Assembly: GCA_937871625.1 (NCBI GenBank)
Contig: CALMRD010000041.1
Location: 1-33,270, forward strand
Length of the DNA stretch: 33,270 bases
Origin: an uncultured Bacteroidales bacterium
GTDB lineage: Bacteria; Bacteroidota; Bacteroidia; Bacteroidales; VadinHA17
Reading direction: 5' to 3'
Below the pieces are notes generated by a model. That model did not search any database, was not told where the DNA came from, and worked only from the letters and a program-made list of their open reading frames with translations. The position numbers and the translations under genes were made by a program. Positions 1 to 9,802 of this stretch are shown here, one piece after another (the first letter of the stretch is position 1; each line of letters opens with the position of its first letter).

Positions 1-2
1 AA

Positions 3-71
3 TATGCCTTTACAGACTCTGATAACGGGTTGAGGCAGGAGGTGAAGGGGCAGGTCCGGGTTGTGTTTTAG
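3..71 (+). CDS. C-terminal end of a truncated CDS (…YAFTDSDNGLRQEVKGQVRVVF*), product unknown
   Basis: Frame 3 is open from the window edge to TAG at 69-71; the terminal aromatic residue is compatible with an outer-membrane or secreted protein, but the fragment is very short. Confidence 0.4.
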   Translation, partial: YAFTDSDNGLRQEVKGQVRVVF

Positions 72-99
72 TCAGCAGTCGGCAGTTGGCAGTCGGCAG
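71..99. repeat. Left flanking short-word repeat (GTCAGCAGTCGGCAGTTGGCAGTCGGCAG)
   Basis: Repeated CAGTCGGCAG/CAGTTGGCAG words; reverse complement resembles the array at 499-560. Confidence 0.7.
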
Positions 100-116
100 C
101 AAAAAAGTTATGAAAT

Positions 117-491
117 ATGAATGACAGGAAAAGTGGATTTAGGAACCTTATAGTATATCAGAAAGCATTTTGCCTGGCTATGGATCTTTATAAAGTCAGT
201 AAACAATTCCCCACTGATGAACTATATTCCTTGACTTCCCAGATTAGGAGATCCTCAAGATCAGTATGTTCAAATATTGGAGAAGGATATCGCAAGCGGC
301 TGTATGAGGCACATTTTGTAAGTAAAATGTCGGATGCAGATATGGAAAATTCGGAAACTCAGGTCTGGTTGGACTTTGCATTTGAATGCAAATATATTAC
401 CGAAGAGATTTATCTTGACTACCAAACCCGATCTCAGGAGGTTGGCCGGTTACTTAATAGTATGATGCAGAATCCAACAAAGTTCAAGTAG
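117..491 (+). CDS. Four helix bundle protein (23S rRNA intervening-sequence/S23 family)
   Basis: ORF of 124 aa with family features: FRNLIVYQKA, FPTDELYSLTSQIRRSSRSVCSNIGEGY, 'SEVQ/SETQ' C-terminal helices. Confidence 0.85.
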   Translation: MNDRKSGFRNLIVYQKAFCLAMDLYKVSKQFPTDELYSLTSQIRRSSRSVCSNIGEGYRKRLYEAHFVSKMSDADMENSETQVWLDFAFECKYITEEIYLDYQTRSQEVGRLLNSMMQNPTKFK

Positions 492-498
492 TCGGAGA

Positions 499-560
499 GT
501 CGACTGCCGCCTGCCACCTGCAATTGCCGCCTGCCAACTGCTTACTGTAGACTGCCGACT
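499..560. repeat. Right flanking short-word repeat (CGACTGCCGCCTGCCACCTGC…CTGCCAACTGC…GACTGCCGACT)
   Basis: Multiple CTGCCNNCTGC words in inverted orientation relative to the repeat at 71-99. Confidence 0.7.
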
Positions 561-1066
561 TAATTGGTCCTGTACCTGTATTTCACTGCCCCCAGCTCCT
601 CATTGGCCTTCACTATCTTCTGCTTCAGGCTCTCCTTGTAGGCTATCAGCTTATCCATGACGGCCGGATCGCCGGTGGCGATCATCTGTGCTGCCAGGAT
701 GCCGGCATTCAGGGCTCCGTCGATGGCTACAGTGGCAACAGGAATGCCAGGAGGCATCTGTACGATGGCCAGCAGGGCATCAAGGCCGTCAAGGGAGGCC
801 CTGACCGGTACCCCGATGACCGGCACCGGGGTCATCGCCGCTATCACACCCGGAAGATGAGCTGCCATGCCTGCACCGGCGATGATGACCTTTATTCCCC
901 TGCCCGCTGCTCCATGCGCAAACTTCTCCACCTCGTCAGGGGTACGGTGCGCCGACAGGGCGTTGATCTCAAAAGGTATCCCCAGGCCGTCGAGAAACTC
1001 CGCAGCCTTCTCCATGACCTTCAGGTCGGAGACGCTGCCCATGATAATACTTACTGCCGGATCCAT
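560..1066 (-). CDS. purE: 5-(carboxyamino)imidazole ribonucleotide mutase
   Basis: 168 aa; [42 protein letters not shown] and [25 protein letters not shown] are PurE hallmarks. Confidence 0.96.
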   Translation of the reverse strand: MDPAVSIIMGSVSDLKVMEKAAEFLDGLGIPFEINALSAHRTPDEVEKFAHGAAGRGIKVIIAGAGMAAHLPGVIAAMTPVPVIGVPVRASLDGLDALLAIVQMPPGIPVATVAIDGALNAGILAAQMIATGDPAVMDKLIAYKESLKQKIVKANEELGAVKYRYRTN

Positions 1067-1148
1067 ATGCTCTTTTTTGATGTTAAACCATTGCCGGGGT
1101 AAAAATAAGCTTTAAATTTATAATTTTGCGGCATCAACAACCTGAACC

Positions 1149-1685
1149 ATGAATGAGATAACATTACTTGACAGGGAGTTTTCTGTCTACCTGACAGAAG
1201 ATGAAATCCAGAGCCGGGTTACGGCACTGGCAGAAAAGATCAGTGAAGACCTGAAAGGTCAGGATGTGCTCTTCTTCGGTATCCTGAACGGCGTATTCCT
1301 CTTCGCAGCTGACATAATAAGGCAGATATCGCTTAACGCGCATATCTCCTTCATAAAACTGGCTTCCTACGATGGCACCTCCAGCACAGGCAAGATCAAG
1401 GAGCTGATAGGGTGGAATGAGGATATCACAGGTAAAACGGTTGTAGTACTGGAGGATATTGTTGACACCGGCAGCACCCTCGAGAGGGTGATAGGTGAGC
1501 TTAAGCTGAGAAAAGCAGCCGACATCAAGATATGCACACTGCTCTTCAAGCCGGAAGCCTATACCAAAGATATTCCGATTGACTATATAGGATTTGAAAT
1601 ACCCAACAGCTTTGTTGTCGGATATGGCCTTGACTATGACGGGTATGGCCGTAATCTTAAGGCGATTTACAAACTAACAAAATAA
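1149..1685 (+). CDS. hpt: Hypoxanthine phosphoribosyltransferase
   Basis: 178 aa; PRPP loop VVVLEDIVDTGSTL, FFGILNGVFLFAADI. Confidence 0.95.
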   Translation: MNEITLLDREFSVYLTEDEIQSRVTALAEKISEDLKGQDVLFFGILNGVFLFAADIIRQISLNAHISFIKLASYDGTSSTGKIKELIGWNEDITGKTVVVLEDIVDTGSTLERVIGELKLRKAADIKICTLLFKPEAYTKDIPIDYIGFEIPNSFVVGYGLDYDGYGRNLKAIYKLTK

Positions 1686-1692
1686 CTCCGTA

Positions 1693-2268
1693 ATGATTAA
1701 TGTTCTTATGTTCGGCCCTCCCGGATCAGGGAAGGGAACGCAGTCGGTGACCCTTGCTGAGAAATACAACCTCCTTCATCTCTCTACAGGAGACATGCTC
1801 AGGGCTGAGATCACTGCCGGCACTGAACTGGGGCGGAAGATGGAAGCCATCATGGCTTCCGGCGAGCTGGTGCCTGATGAGGTGGTGATAGAGATGATAG
1901 CCAACAGGATTGACGCCACCACCGGTAAGAGAGGCTTCATCTTTGACGGCTTCCCGCGAACGGTGGCCCAGGCTGAAGAGCTGCAGACGATGCTTCGGGA
2001 GCGTGATATGAAGATAGACCTTATGCTGGTGCTTGAGGTCAATGATGCCGAACTGATGTCGCGCATGAAGAACAGGGCCCTGGTATCAGGCAGAGCCGAC
2101 GATGCTGACGAATCCATCATAAACAACAGGATTGCCGTCTACCGCTCCAAGACAGAACCTGTTCTGGAGTTCGGGCATAAGGCCGGCGTGGTGAGCATCG
2201 TCGACGGTGTGGGATCGATTGATGATATCTTCGACAGGCTATGCACCCAAATTGAAACGGTTATCTGA
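1693..2268 (+). CDS. adk: Adenylate kinase
   Basis: 191 aa; MFGPPGSGKGTQS, HLSTGDMLRAEI, FDGFPRTVAQAE. Confidence 0.97.
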   Translation: MINVLMFGPPGSGKGTQSVTLAEKYNLLHLSTGDMLRAEITAGTELGRKMEAIMASGELVPDEVVIEMIANRIDATTGKRGFIFDGFPRTVAQAEELQTMLRERDMKIDLMLVLEVNDAELMSRMKNRALVSGRADDADESIINNRIAVYRSKTEPVLEFGHKAGVVSIVDGVGSIDDIFDRLCTQIETVI

Positions 2269-2271
2269 CCA

Positions 2272-3264
2272 ATGGGTGACACCAACTTCGTTGACTATGT
2301 AAAGATCTTCGGACGCTCTGGCAAGGGCGGCGCAGGCTCGTCACACCTCAGGCGCGAAAAACTGAATCCCAGGGGAGGTCCGGACGGCGGAGACGGCGGC
2401 CGCGGTGGCGATGTCATTCTCAGGGGCAATCCGCAGCTCTGGACACTCCTGCATCTCAAATTCAAAAAGCACACCTTCGCAGGTCACGGTGGTGCCGGGT
2501 CTGCAAACCAGAGGACCGGCGCTGCCGGAGAAGATGCCATCATCGAGGTGCCTCTCGGTACCGTGGCCAGGGATGCGGAGACCAATGAGATCCTGTTCGA
2601 GATCACTCATGATGGCGAACAAAAGGTACTGGTAAAAGGCGGCCGGGGAGGACTGGGAAACACGCACTTCAAGTCGGCCACCTTTCAGACACCCCGCTTT
2701 GCACAACCGGGAGAGCCCTACGAGGAGGGATGGTTCATCCTCGAGCTTAAGGTGCTGGCCGACGTGGGACTGGTAGGCTTTCCCAATGCCGGCAAGTCGA
2801 CACTGCTGTCCGTCGTCAGTGCCGCCAGGCCAAAGATAGACAGTTACCCCTTCACGACCCTCACACCCAATCTTGGCATCGTCAGCTACCGTGATGACAA
2901 GTCGTTTGTGATGGCAGACATCCCTGGTATCATTGAAGGGGCTGCCGAAGGCAAGGGGCTGGGCCACAGGTTTCTGAGGCATATTGAACGCAACGCCGTA
3001 CTCCTTTTCATGATCCCAGCTGATACCGGCGATGTTGCATTGGAGTATAATATCCTCCTGGAAGAGCTCAGGAAATATAACCCTGAACTACTGGACAAAC
3101 GCCGGGTGATGGCCATATCGAAATGCGACCTTCTGGATGAGGAGCTCACTGAAGGGATGAGGCCTTCACTGCCAGACGACCTGCCTGTTGTTTTCATCTC
3201 CTCGGTTAACGGTACGGGTTTAACAGCACTCAGGGACCTGCTATGGCGGGCGTTAAACAGCTGA
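2272..3264 (+). CDS. obgE: GTPase Obg/CgtA
   Basis: 330 aa; glycine-rich Obg fold ([17 protein letters not shown]…[12 protein letters not shown]), GTPase motifs [21 protein letters not shown]. Confidence 0.97.
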   Translation: MGDTNFVDYVKIFGRSGKGGAGSSHLRREKLNPRGGPDGGDGGRGGDVILRGNPQLWTLLHLKFKKHTFAGHGGAGSANQRTGAAGEDAIIEVPLGTVARDAETNEILFEITHDGEQKVLVKGGRGGLGNTHFKSATFQTPRFAQPGEPYEEGWFILELKVLADVGLVGFPNAGKSTLLSVVSAARPKIDSYPFTTLTPNLGIVSYRDDKSFVMADIPGIIEGAAEGKGLGHRFLRHIERNAVLLFMIPADTGDVALEYNILLEELRKYNPELLDKRRVMAISKCDLLDEELTEGMRPSLPDDLPVVFISSVNGTGLTALRDLLWRALNS

Positions 3265-3266
3265 CC

Positions 3267-3815
3267 ATGGAAGAGCTCGACCGTACAATATTCCTCTTTC
3301 TCAATTCGCACCACTCACCGTTTTTTGATACGGTGATGTGGATAGTGAGCCTGAAGACGGTGTGGATACCTCTGTACCTGGCCATCATCTGGATGATCAT
3401 CAGCAGGTACGGCAGACGTGCATGGATACCCCTCATGCTGGTGCCGGTGCTGATTCTTATTGACGACCAGGGCTCTACGCTGTTGAAGAACCTGGTCGGA
3501 CGGCCAAGACCCTGTCACGAGCCTGCCCTCGAAGGCATGGTGCATACAGTCAACGGTTACTGTGCAGGGATGTACGGGTTTGTCTCGGGCCATGCAGCCA
3601 ACAGCTTCGGGATAGCTGCCTTTGCCTCCCTGCTGCTGAAGAGGAGCTGGCTCTCCTGGTCTCTCTTCACATGGGCAGCGGTGGTATCCTATTCAAGAAT
3701 ATACCTGGGTGTGCACTACCCCGGGGACATCATCGGCGGAGCCCTGCTGGGCATCATCGCAGGCAGCACTCTGGCATGGGCTGCAGTAAAAATCAACAAA
3801 AGCATAAGACAATGA
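3267..3815 (+). CDS. Phosphatase PAP2 family membrane protein
   Basis: PAP2 motifs KNLVGRPRP, SGHAANSFG, SRIYLGVHYPGDIIGG. The ORF track starts at 3243 (overlapping obgE); ATG at 3267 just after the obgE stop is the more likely start. Confidence 0.92.
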   Translation: MEELDRTIFLFLNSHHSPFFDTVMWIVSLKTVWIPLYLAIIWMIISRYGRRAWIPLMLVPVLILIDDQGSTLLKNLVGRPRPCHEPALEGMVHTVNGYCAGMYGFVSGHAANSFGIAAFASLLLKRSWLSWSLFTWAAVVSYSRIYLGVHYPGDIIGGALLGIIAGSTLAWAAVKINKSIRQ

Positions 3816-4552
3816 ATGTCATAAAATCCGTATGGGTCTGGTTGTCAAGCATCGTGTTTATCGTGCTGGCCTTTCCCGTTGCTCTGTTTCTCTGGCTTAT
3901 CTCACTGCTATTCGATGACCGGAGACTGATGAACAACCGCTGGATGGTGATCCAGGGTATTGTGCTTACAAAGATGAGCCCCTTCTGGAAGGTTATTGCG
4001 GAAGGCCGTGAAAAGATTGACCAGAACCAGGCTTATGTCATCATCCCCAACCACCAGTCCCTCCTTGACATTGTCTTTTTCAACATGTTGCGCCATCGGC
4101 TCAGGTGGGTCTCCAAAGTTGAGATCTTCAAGGTGCCACTTGTAGGGTGGGAGATGAGGATGGTCAAGTATATTGAGCTTGTAAGAGGTAACAAGAGCAG
4201 TGTGATAAAGATGATGGAGGAGTGCGTTAAGTCGCTCAAAGATGGCATCTCCATTGTCATCTTTCCCGAAGGGACCAGGTCACTTACCGGCGCGATAGGC
4301 AAGTTCAAGACCGGAGCCTTTCAGATTGCTGTCAGGACTGACAAGCCCCTGCTGCCGGTGCTTATCGACGGCACCGGCGAGATCATGCCCAAGAAGGGAG
4401 GGATTATCTTCAGGAACAGAAGGGTGGTAAGGATCAGGGTGCTCGATCCCATCTTCCCCGGCCAGTTCGGGACAGGTAATCCTGAAGAACTGGCAGCACG
4501 GGTACAGACTCTGATGGTTGCCGCCATGGAGCAGCTCCGCAGCGAGAAGTGA
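3812..4552 (+). CDS. 1-acyl-sn-glycerol-3-phosphate acyltransferase (PlsC-like lysophospholipid acyltransferase)
   Basis: NHQSLLDIV (HX4D-type), FPEGTRS. ATG at 3812 overlaps the PAP2 stop as ATGA; the ORF-track start at 3671 is an upstream extension. Confidence 0.93.
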   Translation: MNVIKSVWVWLSSIVFIVLAFPVALFLWLISLLFDDRRLMNNRWMVIQGIVLTKMSPFWKVIAEGREKIDQNQAYVIIPNHQSLLDIVFFNMLRHRLRWVSKVEIFKVPLVGWEMRMVKYIELVRGNKSSVIKMMEECVKSLKDGISIVIFPEGTRSLTGAIGKFKTGAFQIAVRTDKPLLPVLIDGTGEIMPKKGGIIFRNRRVVRIRVLDPIFPGQFGTGNPEELAARVQTLMVAAMEQLRSEK

Positions 4553-4677
4553 GCCACATCCAACCGGCAAATCTGAAATTATTCAACCCTGAAGGGGAAT
4601 CATTGTCACTACTGCCTGCTGAGCATAATTCACCGGCGTTGTTGATAAATCGGAAGCATTCGCCTCGGGTAATTCTT

Positions 4678-4685
4678 TATATTTG
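4678..4685 (+). promoter_or_regulatory. Possible Bacteroidetes -7 box (TATATTTG) upstream of parE
   Basis: Matches TAnnTTTG; no convincing TTTG -33 at the right spacing was seen. Confidence 0.35.
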
Positions 4686-4699
4686 CCCCAAAATTCGGG

Positions 4700-6550
4700 A
4701 TGATGGACGGGAACTATTCTGAAGAGAACATCAGAACCCTTGAGTGGAAGGAGCATATCAGGCTGCGTCCCGGTATGTACATCGGTAAGCTGGGTGACGG
4801 CTCGTCTCTTGATGACGGAATATACGTCATGCTGAAGGAGGTGATGGATAACGCGGTGGATGAGTATATGATGGGCTTCGGCCGAAAGATAGATGTGACC
4901 ATCAGCGGCAGGGAGGTGAGGGTGCGCGACTACGGCAGGGGCATACCACTTGGGAAGGTGCTCGACGTATCATCGCGCATGAATACAGGTGCCAAGTATG
5001 ACTCCAAGGCTTTCAAGAAATCAGTGGGGCTTAACGGTGTCGGTATCAAGGCTGTCAATGCCCTCTCATCATCATTCATACTGCGCTCGTACCGTGACGG
5101 CCAGCTTAAGGAGATTGAATTCGGGGCAGGAGAGACGGTCAGGGATGAGGCTCTGATGCCCTCGAAAGAGGACAACGGCACTGAGGTGATATTTGTCCCC
5201 GACGAGGCTATGTTCGGCAACTACCACTACATCTCCGAATATGTTGAGAGCATGTTGAAGAACTACTCATACCTCAATGCAGGTATGGTCATCAACTTCA
5301 ACGGCAACAAGATAGTCTCACGCAACGGGCTGGTGGACCTCCTCAATGACAACATGACCCGTGAGGGTCTCTATCCCATCATACATCTCAAGGGTGATGA
5401 CATAGAGGTGGCCATGACCCACAGCATGCAATATGGTGAAGATTACTACAGTTTTGTCAACGGACAGCACACATCGCAGGGAGGCACTCATCTCATAGCG
5501 TTCCGTGAGGCACTGACCAGAACTGTCAAGGAGTTCTATAAGAAGGATTTCGATGCTTCCGATATACGCTCGTCAATTATTGCCGCCATATCGGTGAAGA
5601 TTGAGGAGCCCATCTTTGAATCCCAGACAAAGACCAAGCTGGGGTCAAAGGATATGGGTCCCGGCGGCCCCTCCGTGCGAAACTTTATCGTTGATTTCGT
5701 ACGCAAGCATCTCGACGATTACCTTCACAAGAACGGGGAGACAGCCCGAATCCTGTTGAAGAAGATACAGGAGTCGGAGAAGGAGCGCAAGGCTATCAGC
5801 TCTATACAGAAGCTGGCGCGCGAGAGGGCAAAGAAGGTGAGTCTCCACAACCGCAAGCTGCGTGACTGCCGCATACATTACAACACCAATGATGAGAGGA
5901 GGCTCGACTCCACTCTCTTTATCACTGAGGGCGATTCGGCCAGCGGCTCAATAACCAAGTCGCGCAATGTTGAGACCCAGGCAGTCTTCAGCCTCAGGGG
6001 CAAACCGCTCAACTGCTACGGCCTGACCAAGAAGGTTGTCTATGAGAATGAGGAGTTCAACCTGCTGCAGGCCGCACTAAACATTGAAGAGACCCTGGAC
6101 GACCTCCGCTACAACAATGTTGTCATTGCCACCGATGCCGACGTGGATGGCATGCACATCAGGCTGCTGCTGCTTACATTCTTCCTTCAGTTCTTCCCCG
6201 ATCTGGTCCGCAAGGGGCATGTCTATATCCTTCAGACACCCCTCTTCAGGGTCAGGAACAAGAAGGAGACCCGCTACTGTTACAGCGATGAAGAGAGGCA
6301 GCAGGCCATTAAGGACCTTGGTCCCGAGCCTGAGATTACACGTTTCAAGGGTCTGGGCGAGATTTCTCCTGATGAGTTTGTGCATTTCATTGGCAAGGAT
6401 ATGCGACTTGAGCCGGTCATCATGAAGAGGTCGGACCCATATACGCAGTTTCTTGAGTTCTTTATGGGAAAGAACACCCCGGAGCGGCAGGATTTTATTA
6501 TTGACAACCTGAGAGTAGAGGAGGAGATACCCGAAGCTGCCCAGGCATGA
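4700..6550 (+). CDS. parE: DNA topoisomerase IV subunit B (GyrB/ParE family)
   Basis: 616 aa; [59 protein letters not shown]. Confidence 0.93.
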   Translation: MMDGNYSEENIRTLEWKEHIRLRPGMYIGKLGDGSSLDDGIYVMLKEVMDNAVDEYMMGFGRKIDVTISGREVRVRDYGRGIPLGKVLDVSSRMNTGAKYDSKAFKKSVGLNGVGIKAVNALSSSFILRSYRDGQLKEIEFGAGETVRDEALMPSKEDNGTEVIFVPDEAMFGNYHYISEYVESMLKNYSYLNAGMVINFNGNKIVSRNGLVDLLNDNMTREGLYPIIHLKGDDIEVAMTHSMQYGEDYYSFVNGQHTSQGGTHLIAFREALTRTVKEFYKKDFDASDIRSSIIAAISVKIEEPIFESQTKTKLGSKDMGPGGPSVRNFIVDFVRKHLDDYLHKNGETARILLKKIQESEKERKAISSIQKLARERAKKVSLHNRKLRDCRIHYNTNDERRLDSTLFITEGDSASGSITKSRNVETQAVFSLRGKPLNCYGLTKKVVYENEEFNLLQAALNIEETLDDLRYNNVVIATDADVDGMHIRLLLLTFFLQFFPDLVRKGHVYILQTPLFRVRNKKETRYCYSDEERQQAIKDLGPEPEITRFKGLGEISPDEFVHFIGKDMRLEPVIMKRSDPYTQFLEFFMGKNTPERQDFIIDNLRVEEEIPEAAQA

Positions 6551-6557
6551 GAGGAGG

Positions 6558-9215
6558 TTGTTGAAAGCAATGAAAGAGAGTGATGCATTTGAACTGGTTC
6601 CCGACAGTGAGGAGGAGGGGACGGAAAACGCGATAAACGGTAATATTCCTGAAGCACTGCATACTGTCACGGCACTGTCGGGCATGTACCAGGACTGGTT
6701 TCTGGATTATGCATCGTATGTCATCCTGGAGCGTGCCGTACCTCATATAGCTGACGGCCTCAAGCCGGTGCAGCGCAGGATCCTCTACTCCATGAAGAGG
6801 ATGGATGACGGACGCTTCAATAAGGTGGCCAACATCATAGGTCACACCATGCAGTTCCATCCTCACGGCGATGCCTCCATTGGTGATGCGCTGGTGCAGC
6901 TCGGACAGAAGGAGCTGCTGGTGGAGTCGCAGGGTAACTGGGGGAACATACTCACCGGCGACGGCGCCGCTGCACCCCGATATATAGAGGCAAGACTGTC
7001 AAAATTTGCCCTGGATGTTGCCTTCAACAGCAAGACTACCGAGTGGATGAGCTCTTACGACGGACGCAACAAAGAGCCGGTGACGCTGCCGGTAAAGTTC
7101 CCGCTGTTGCTCGCCATGGGGGTTGAAGGCATCGCCGTCGGCCTTGCGTCAAAGATACTGCCTCATAACTTCAATGAGCTGGCTGATGCTTCAATAAGCT
7201 ATCTGCAGGGTAAACCCTTTGTTCTCTATCCCGACTTCCCGACAGGAGGGATGATAGACGTCTCCAGGTACAATGACGGGGCCCGGGGAGGAGCTGTCAA
7301 GGTAAGAGCCAGGATAGAGAAGGCAGACAGGAGGGGACTGGTAATCACCGAGGTGCCGTTCGGCAAGACAACCTCTTCACTCATTGAGTCTATCGTTAAG
7401 GCCAATGACCGTGGAAAGATCAAGATCAAAAAGATCGACGACAATACGGCAGGTGGAGTGGAGATAGTGATACAACTGCAGGCAGGCGTCTCACCCGATA
7501 AGACCATTGACGCACTCTATGCGTTCACTGACTGTGAGCTCTCCATCTCACCCAATGCCTGCGTTATCACCGGTGAGAACAAACCTTCATTTCTGGGTGT
7601 GAGCGATATCCTGAGACACTCGGCTGACAGGACCGTTCAGTTGCTTACCAGCGAGCTGGAGATACGTAAGGCAGAGCTTGAGGAGGAGTGGCATTTCTCC
7701 TCTCTTGAAAAGATCTTCATCGAAAAGAGGATTTACCGTGACATCGAGGAGTGTGAGACATGGGAGGCAGTCGTTGAGGCTATTGACGCAGGACTGAAAC
7801 CTTATAAAAAGCTTTTCCGCCGCGAGATAACACGTGATGACATCATCAGGCTGACGGAGATAAAGATCAAACGGATCTCAAAATATGACTCTTCTCGTGC
7901 TGACGAGCATATAAAGGGCATTGAAGCCGGGCTGGAAGAGGTATCGAACCATCTGGCCAACATAATTCCCTATACAATAAATTATTACCGCCAGATAAAA
8001 AAGAAGTACGGCAAGAAGATTGAGCGCCGTACAGAGATACGGAGCTTTGAGACTATTGAGGCTACCAAGGTGGTGGCTGCCAATGCCAAGCTCTACGTCA
8101 ACCGCCAGGAGGGGTTCATGGGAACCGGATTGAAGAAAGACGAATATGTATGCGACTGCTCTGATATCGATGACATTATCGTGATAAGGAAAGATGGAAC
8201 ATACCTCATCACCAGGGTGACGGAGAAGCAGTTTGTAGGCAAGGATGTCATTCACGCCCAGGTTTTCCTGCGAAATGATACACGCACAATCTACAATGTG
8301 GTGTACCAGGATGGACGTGACGGCCCCTGTTACGTGAAACGATGTTCACTCACCGGCCTCACGCGCGACAAGGAGTACACGCTGGGCCGTGGCACCGGCG
8401 GTACCCGCATCCTCTACCTGAGTGCCAATCCCAATGGTGAGGCCGAGGTGATCAGGGTGCATCACAAGCCCCGCGCCAGGCTGAAGAAACTCACCTTCGA
8501 CTTCGATTTCGGAGAGCTGGCCATCAAGGGCCGCGGTTCGATGGGCAACATTCTGACCAGGAATCCGGTACACAAGGTGACCCTGAAGGAGAAGGGACTC
8601 TCCACCCTGGGTGGCCGCAAACTGTGGCTCGATGAATCAGTGATGAGACTAAATGCTGACGGACGGGGAAGGTTCCTCGGGGAATTCGTGTCGGAAGACC
8701 TGCTTCTTATAATCACCAAGGGAGGCCTCTTCCGCACTGCAGTGCCTGACCTGTCACTACATTTCGAAGAGAACATCCTGCTGCTTGAAAAATACAGGGC
8801 CTCAAAGATATTTTCTGCCGTCTACTGGGATCAGGAGCAGGGTTACTATTATGTCAAGCGGTTTGTCTTTGATGAGTCAGACCGGCTGCAGTGCTTCATT
8901 GATGAGAGTGAGGGATCAAAGCTCATAAGCCTGACGGAGGTCGAGTACCCCCGTCTCGAGATAAGGTTCGGAGGCAAGAATGAGGGCAGGAAGCATGAGA
9001 TAATTGAAGTGGCAGAGTTCATTGGCGTGAAAAGCTACCGCGCAAAGGGCAAGAGACTTTCGAACTACAGCGTCACTGACATACGGGAGCTTGAGCCTGT
9101 GGTGAAGAGCGAAGCAGCGCCTCTGCCGTCAGAGCCGGAAGAGACAACGCCAGCCTCTCCTGATCCACACGTCTCTCTGCCCGACGATCCCGCACAGATG
9201 AAACTGGATCTATAG
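6558..9215 (+). CDS. parC: DNA topoisomerase IV subunit A (GyrA/ParC family)
   Basis: 885 aa; DYASYVILERAVPHIADGLKPVQRRILYSM, HPHGDASIGDALVQLGQ, APRYIEARLS. Confidence 0.93.
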   Translation: MLKAMKESDAFELVPDSEEEGTENAINGNIPEALHTVTALSGMYQDWFLDYASYVILERAVPHIADGLKPVQRRILYSMKRMDDGRFNKVANIIGHTMQFHPHGDASIGDALVQLGQKELLVESQGNWGNILTGDGAAAPRYIEARLSKFALDVAFNSKTTEWMSSYDGRNKEPVTLPVKFPLLLAMGVEGIAVGLASKILPHNFNELADASISYLQGKPFVLYPDFPTGGMIDVSRYNDGARGGAVKVRARIEKADRRGLVITEVPFGKTTSSLIESIVKANDRGKIKIKKIDDNTAGGVEIVIQLQAGVSPDKTIDALYAFTDCELSISPNACVITGENKPSFLGVSDILRHSADRTVQLLTSELEIRKAELEEEWHFSSLEKIFIEKRIYRDIEECETWEAVVEAIDAGLKPYKKLFRREITRDDIIRLTEIKIKRISKYDSSRADEHIKGIEAGLEEVSNHLANIIPYTINYYRQIKKKYGKKIERRTEIRSFETIEATKVVAANAKLYVNRQEGFMGTGLKKDEYVCDCSDIDDIIVIRKDGTYLITRVTEKQFVGKDVIHAQVFLRNDTRTIYNVVYQDGRDGPCYVKRCSLTGLTRDKEYTLGRGTGGTRILYLSANPNGEAEVIRVHHKPRARLKKLTFDFDFGELAIKGRGSMGNILTRNPVHKVTLKEKGLSTLGGRKLWLDESVMRLNADGRGRFLGEFVSEDLLLIITKGGLFRTAVPDLSLHFEENILLLEKYRASKIFSAVYWDQEQGYYYVKRFVFDESDRLQCFIDESEGSKLISLTEVEYPRLEIRFGGKNEGRKHEIIEVAEFIGVKSYRAKGKRLSNYSVTDIRELEPVVKSEAAPLPSEPEETTPASPDPHVSLPDDPAQMKLDL

Positions 9216-9221
9216 CACACC

Positions 9222-9749
9222 TTGAATATTTACCTGATCGGATTCATGGGCAGTGGCAAGAGCACTGCCGGCAAGAGGATAGCCTCCTCTCTGCGGTGGA
9301 GCTTTGCCGATATCGACAGGCTGGTAGAGGAGAGTGAGGGCGAATCCGTGTCAGTGATTTTTACACGCAGGGGTGAGCGCTACTTCAGGGAGGCAGAGAG
9401 TGCGGCATTGCGTGCCGTTTCAGAACGGTCCCGGACAGTGATAGCATGCGGAGGGGGCACACCCTGCTCACAGGAAAACCTGCAGGTCATGGCTTCAACC
9501 GGCGTGACAGTCTGGCTGCGGTTGCCGGTGAAGGAGATAACAGAGAGACTCAGGAGATCACATAACATACGCCCTCTCCTGGCTGACACCATGGACAGCG
9601 AACTGGATACCACGGTGACAAGGCTGCTTGAGAGCAGGGAGTGCTGGTATGAAAAGGCAGACCTGGTAATTGATGGGGTGAATGACACAATTGAAGATAT
9701 CACGGTTAAGGTTGCTGCCCTGGTAAGAGAGCGGGGAGGCTATCTCTAG
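9222..9749 (+). CDS. aroK: Shikimate kinase
   Basis: 175 aa, TTG start; IYLIGFMGSGKSTAGKRIA, FADIDRLVE, FREAESAALR, ACGGGTP. Confidence 0.93.
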   Translation: MNIYLIGFMGSGKSTAGKRIASSLRWSFADIDRLVEESEGESVSVIFTRRGERYFREAESAALRAVSERSRTVIACGGGTPCSQENLQVMASTGVTVWLRLPVKEITERLRRSHNIRPLLADTMDSELDTTVTRLLESRECWYEKADLVIDGVNDTIEDITVKVAALVRERGGYL

Positions 9750-9802
9750 GTTTATGAAAATATTTGTATCTTGTATAAGTGAGTCTGTAACTATTCCGGG
9801 AT

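Noticed and set aside
71-560. CRISPR-like array at the CTGCCGACTGCC repeats
   Set aside because: Words are ~10 nt, contiguous and degenerate, without unique spacers or cas genes; not a CRISPR.
2341-2982. 213-aa minus-strand ORF opposite obgE
   Set aside because: Shadow ORF fully antisense to a well-supported obgE; composition is not protein-like.
6077-6685. 202-aa minus-strand ORF spanning the parE/parC junction
   Set aside because: Antisense to strongly conserved topoisomerase sequence; no recognisable family.
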